From Alphaproteobacteria bacterium (GTDB lineage: Bacteria; Pseudomonadota; Alphaproteobacteria; Micavibrionales; Micavibrionaceae): a stretch of DNA of 49,121 bases. The position numbers and the translations under genes are program-made. The notes below the pieces were generated by a model that made no database searches, was not told the origin of the DNA, and saw nothing but the letters and a program-made list of their open reading frames with translations. Shown here piece by piece: positions 48,793-49,121 of the stretch (position 1 is its first letter; every line of letters begins with the position of its first letter). Location of the stretch: the NCBI GenBank assembly GCA_023150415.1, contig JAKLKY010000012.1, positions 1-49,121 of the forward strand, given 5' to 3'.

Positions 48793-49121
48793 ATGGCCGA
48801 AACGGTTTTTTTCTTGCTGCCCAATTTCCAGACCGGTGGCGCCGAGCGCGTGTTGCTGACGCTCGCCAATCATATTGACCGTGTGCGCTTTAAACCCGTT
48901 CTTGTGGTGCTGGATGCGCGCGGCCCGCTGGCGCGCGAGGTGCATAAGGATATCACGGTTATTAATCTGCGCAGCAAGCGGGTGAGCCTGTCCTGGCGCG
49001 CGCTTTTGATGTGTTTCCTCAAATACCGCCCGCAGGCGGTGGTGAGTACGCTGGTGCATTTGAATGGGATTTGCCTGACGCTCAAACCCTTTTTTCCACG
49101 CACACGTTTTATCATGCGCGA
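48793..49121 (+). CDS. Glycosyltransferase, GT4-type (cut by window end)
   Basis: 109 residues visible from ATG 48793, seven bases after the dehydrogenase stop. VFFLLPNFQTGGAERVLLTL (about residues 5-24) is the typical N-terminal GGAE loop of GT4 glycosyltransferases, followed by KPVLVVLDARGPLAREV and PQAVVSTLVHLNG. The donor-binding C-terminal domain lies beyond base 49121. As third gene of the epimerase-dehydrogenase unit it probably transfers a sugar in assembly of the surface polysaccharide. Specificity cannot be read. Confidence 0.85.
   Translation, partial: MAETVFFLLPNFQTGGAERVLLTLANHIDRVRFKPVLVVLDARGPLAREVHKDITVINLRSKRVSLSWRALLMCFLKYRPQAVVSTLVHLNGICLTLKPFFPRTRFIMR

Overview
The window is a gene-dense, GC-rich chromosomal segment of an alphaproteobacterium. 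The evidence is lineage-typical synteny: the RNase P RNA gene just upstream of the division/cell-wall (dcw) cluster, the order ftsQ-ftsA-ftsZ-lpxC-bamD-recN, a BamF (DUF3035) lipoprotein beside lspA and M16 peptidases, an FtsZ with a long Pro/Ala-rich linker, and dense GANTC (CcrM) sites at two cell-cycle promoters. I cannot name the genus; a Micavibrio-like or other early-branching alphaproteobacterium would fit.

Layout. 1-4094 (minus): ribF, an AEC-family transporter and ileS (its 3' end lies outside the window) form one operon. 4190-9445 (plus): lspA, a BamF-like lipoprotein, an active-type M16 peptidase, an inactive-type M16 partner and pgi are tightly packed. 9446-15052: pentapeptide-repeat protein, mutL and small hypothetical genes are separated by palindromic repeats, followed by rnpB and the promoter of the dcw cluster. 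15053-36081: rsmH, ftsL, ftsI, murE, a degenerate MurF-like gene, mraY, murD, ftsW, murG, murC, murB, ddl, ftsQ, ftsA and ftsZ. Between murB and ddl sits a minus-strand block (alpha/beta hydrolase, membrane-anchored MurF, isoprenylcysteine-methyltransferase-like protein). mraZ, normally first in the cluster, is absent. 36691-40836: lpxC, bamD, recN and a helix-turn-helix/coiled-coil protein. 40781-49121: a lipoprotein hydrolase, an autotransporter-type outer-membrane barrel, a Wzy/WaaL-type polysaccharide polymerase or ligase, a GspF/PilC-like protein, then UDP-glucuronate 4-epimerase, a TviB-like nucleotide-sugar dehydrogenase and a truncated glycosyltransferase, i.e. the start of a surface-polysaccharide locus.

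How the genes work together. The dcw genes make lipid II (MurB, C, D, E, F, Ddl, MraY, MurG), polymerise and cross-link it at the septum (FtsW, FtsI) and build the divisome (FtsZ, A, Q, L). LspA, BamD, BamF and LpxC serve the outer membrane.

The most notable signals are: (1) the gene in the murF position keeps a MurF-like N-terminus but has lost the ATP-binding loop and the C-terminal domain, while a second, membrane-anchored MurF with intact signature motifs lies a few genes away on the other strand; (2) two clusters of five GANTC sites, each with a DnaA-box-like sequence, lie upstream of rsmH and ftsZ, suggesting coupled CcrM/GcrA/DnaA control of wall synthesis and division; (3) several families of REP-like palindromes are scattered between genes, some inside the dcw cluster.
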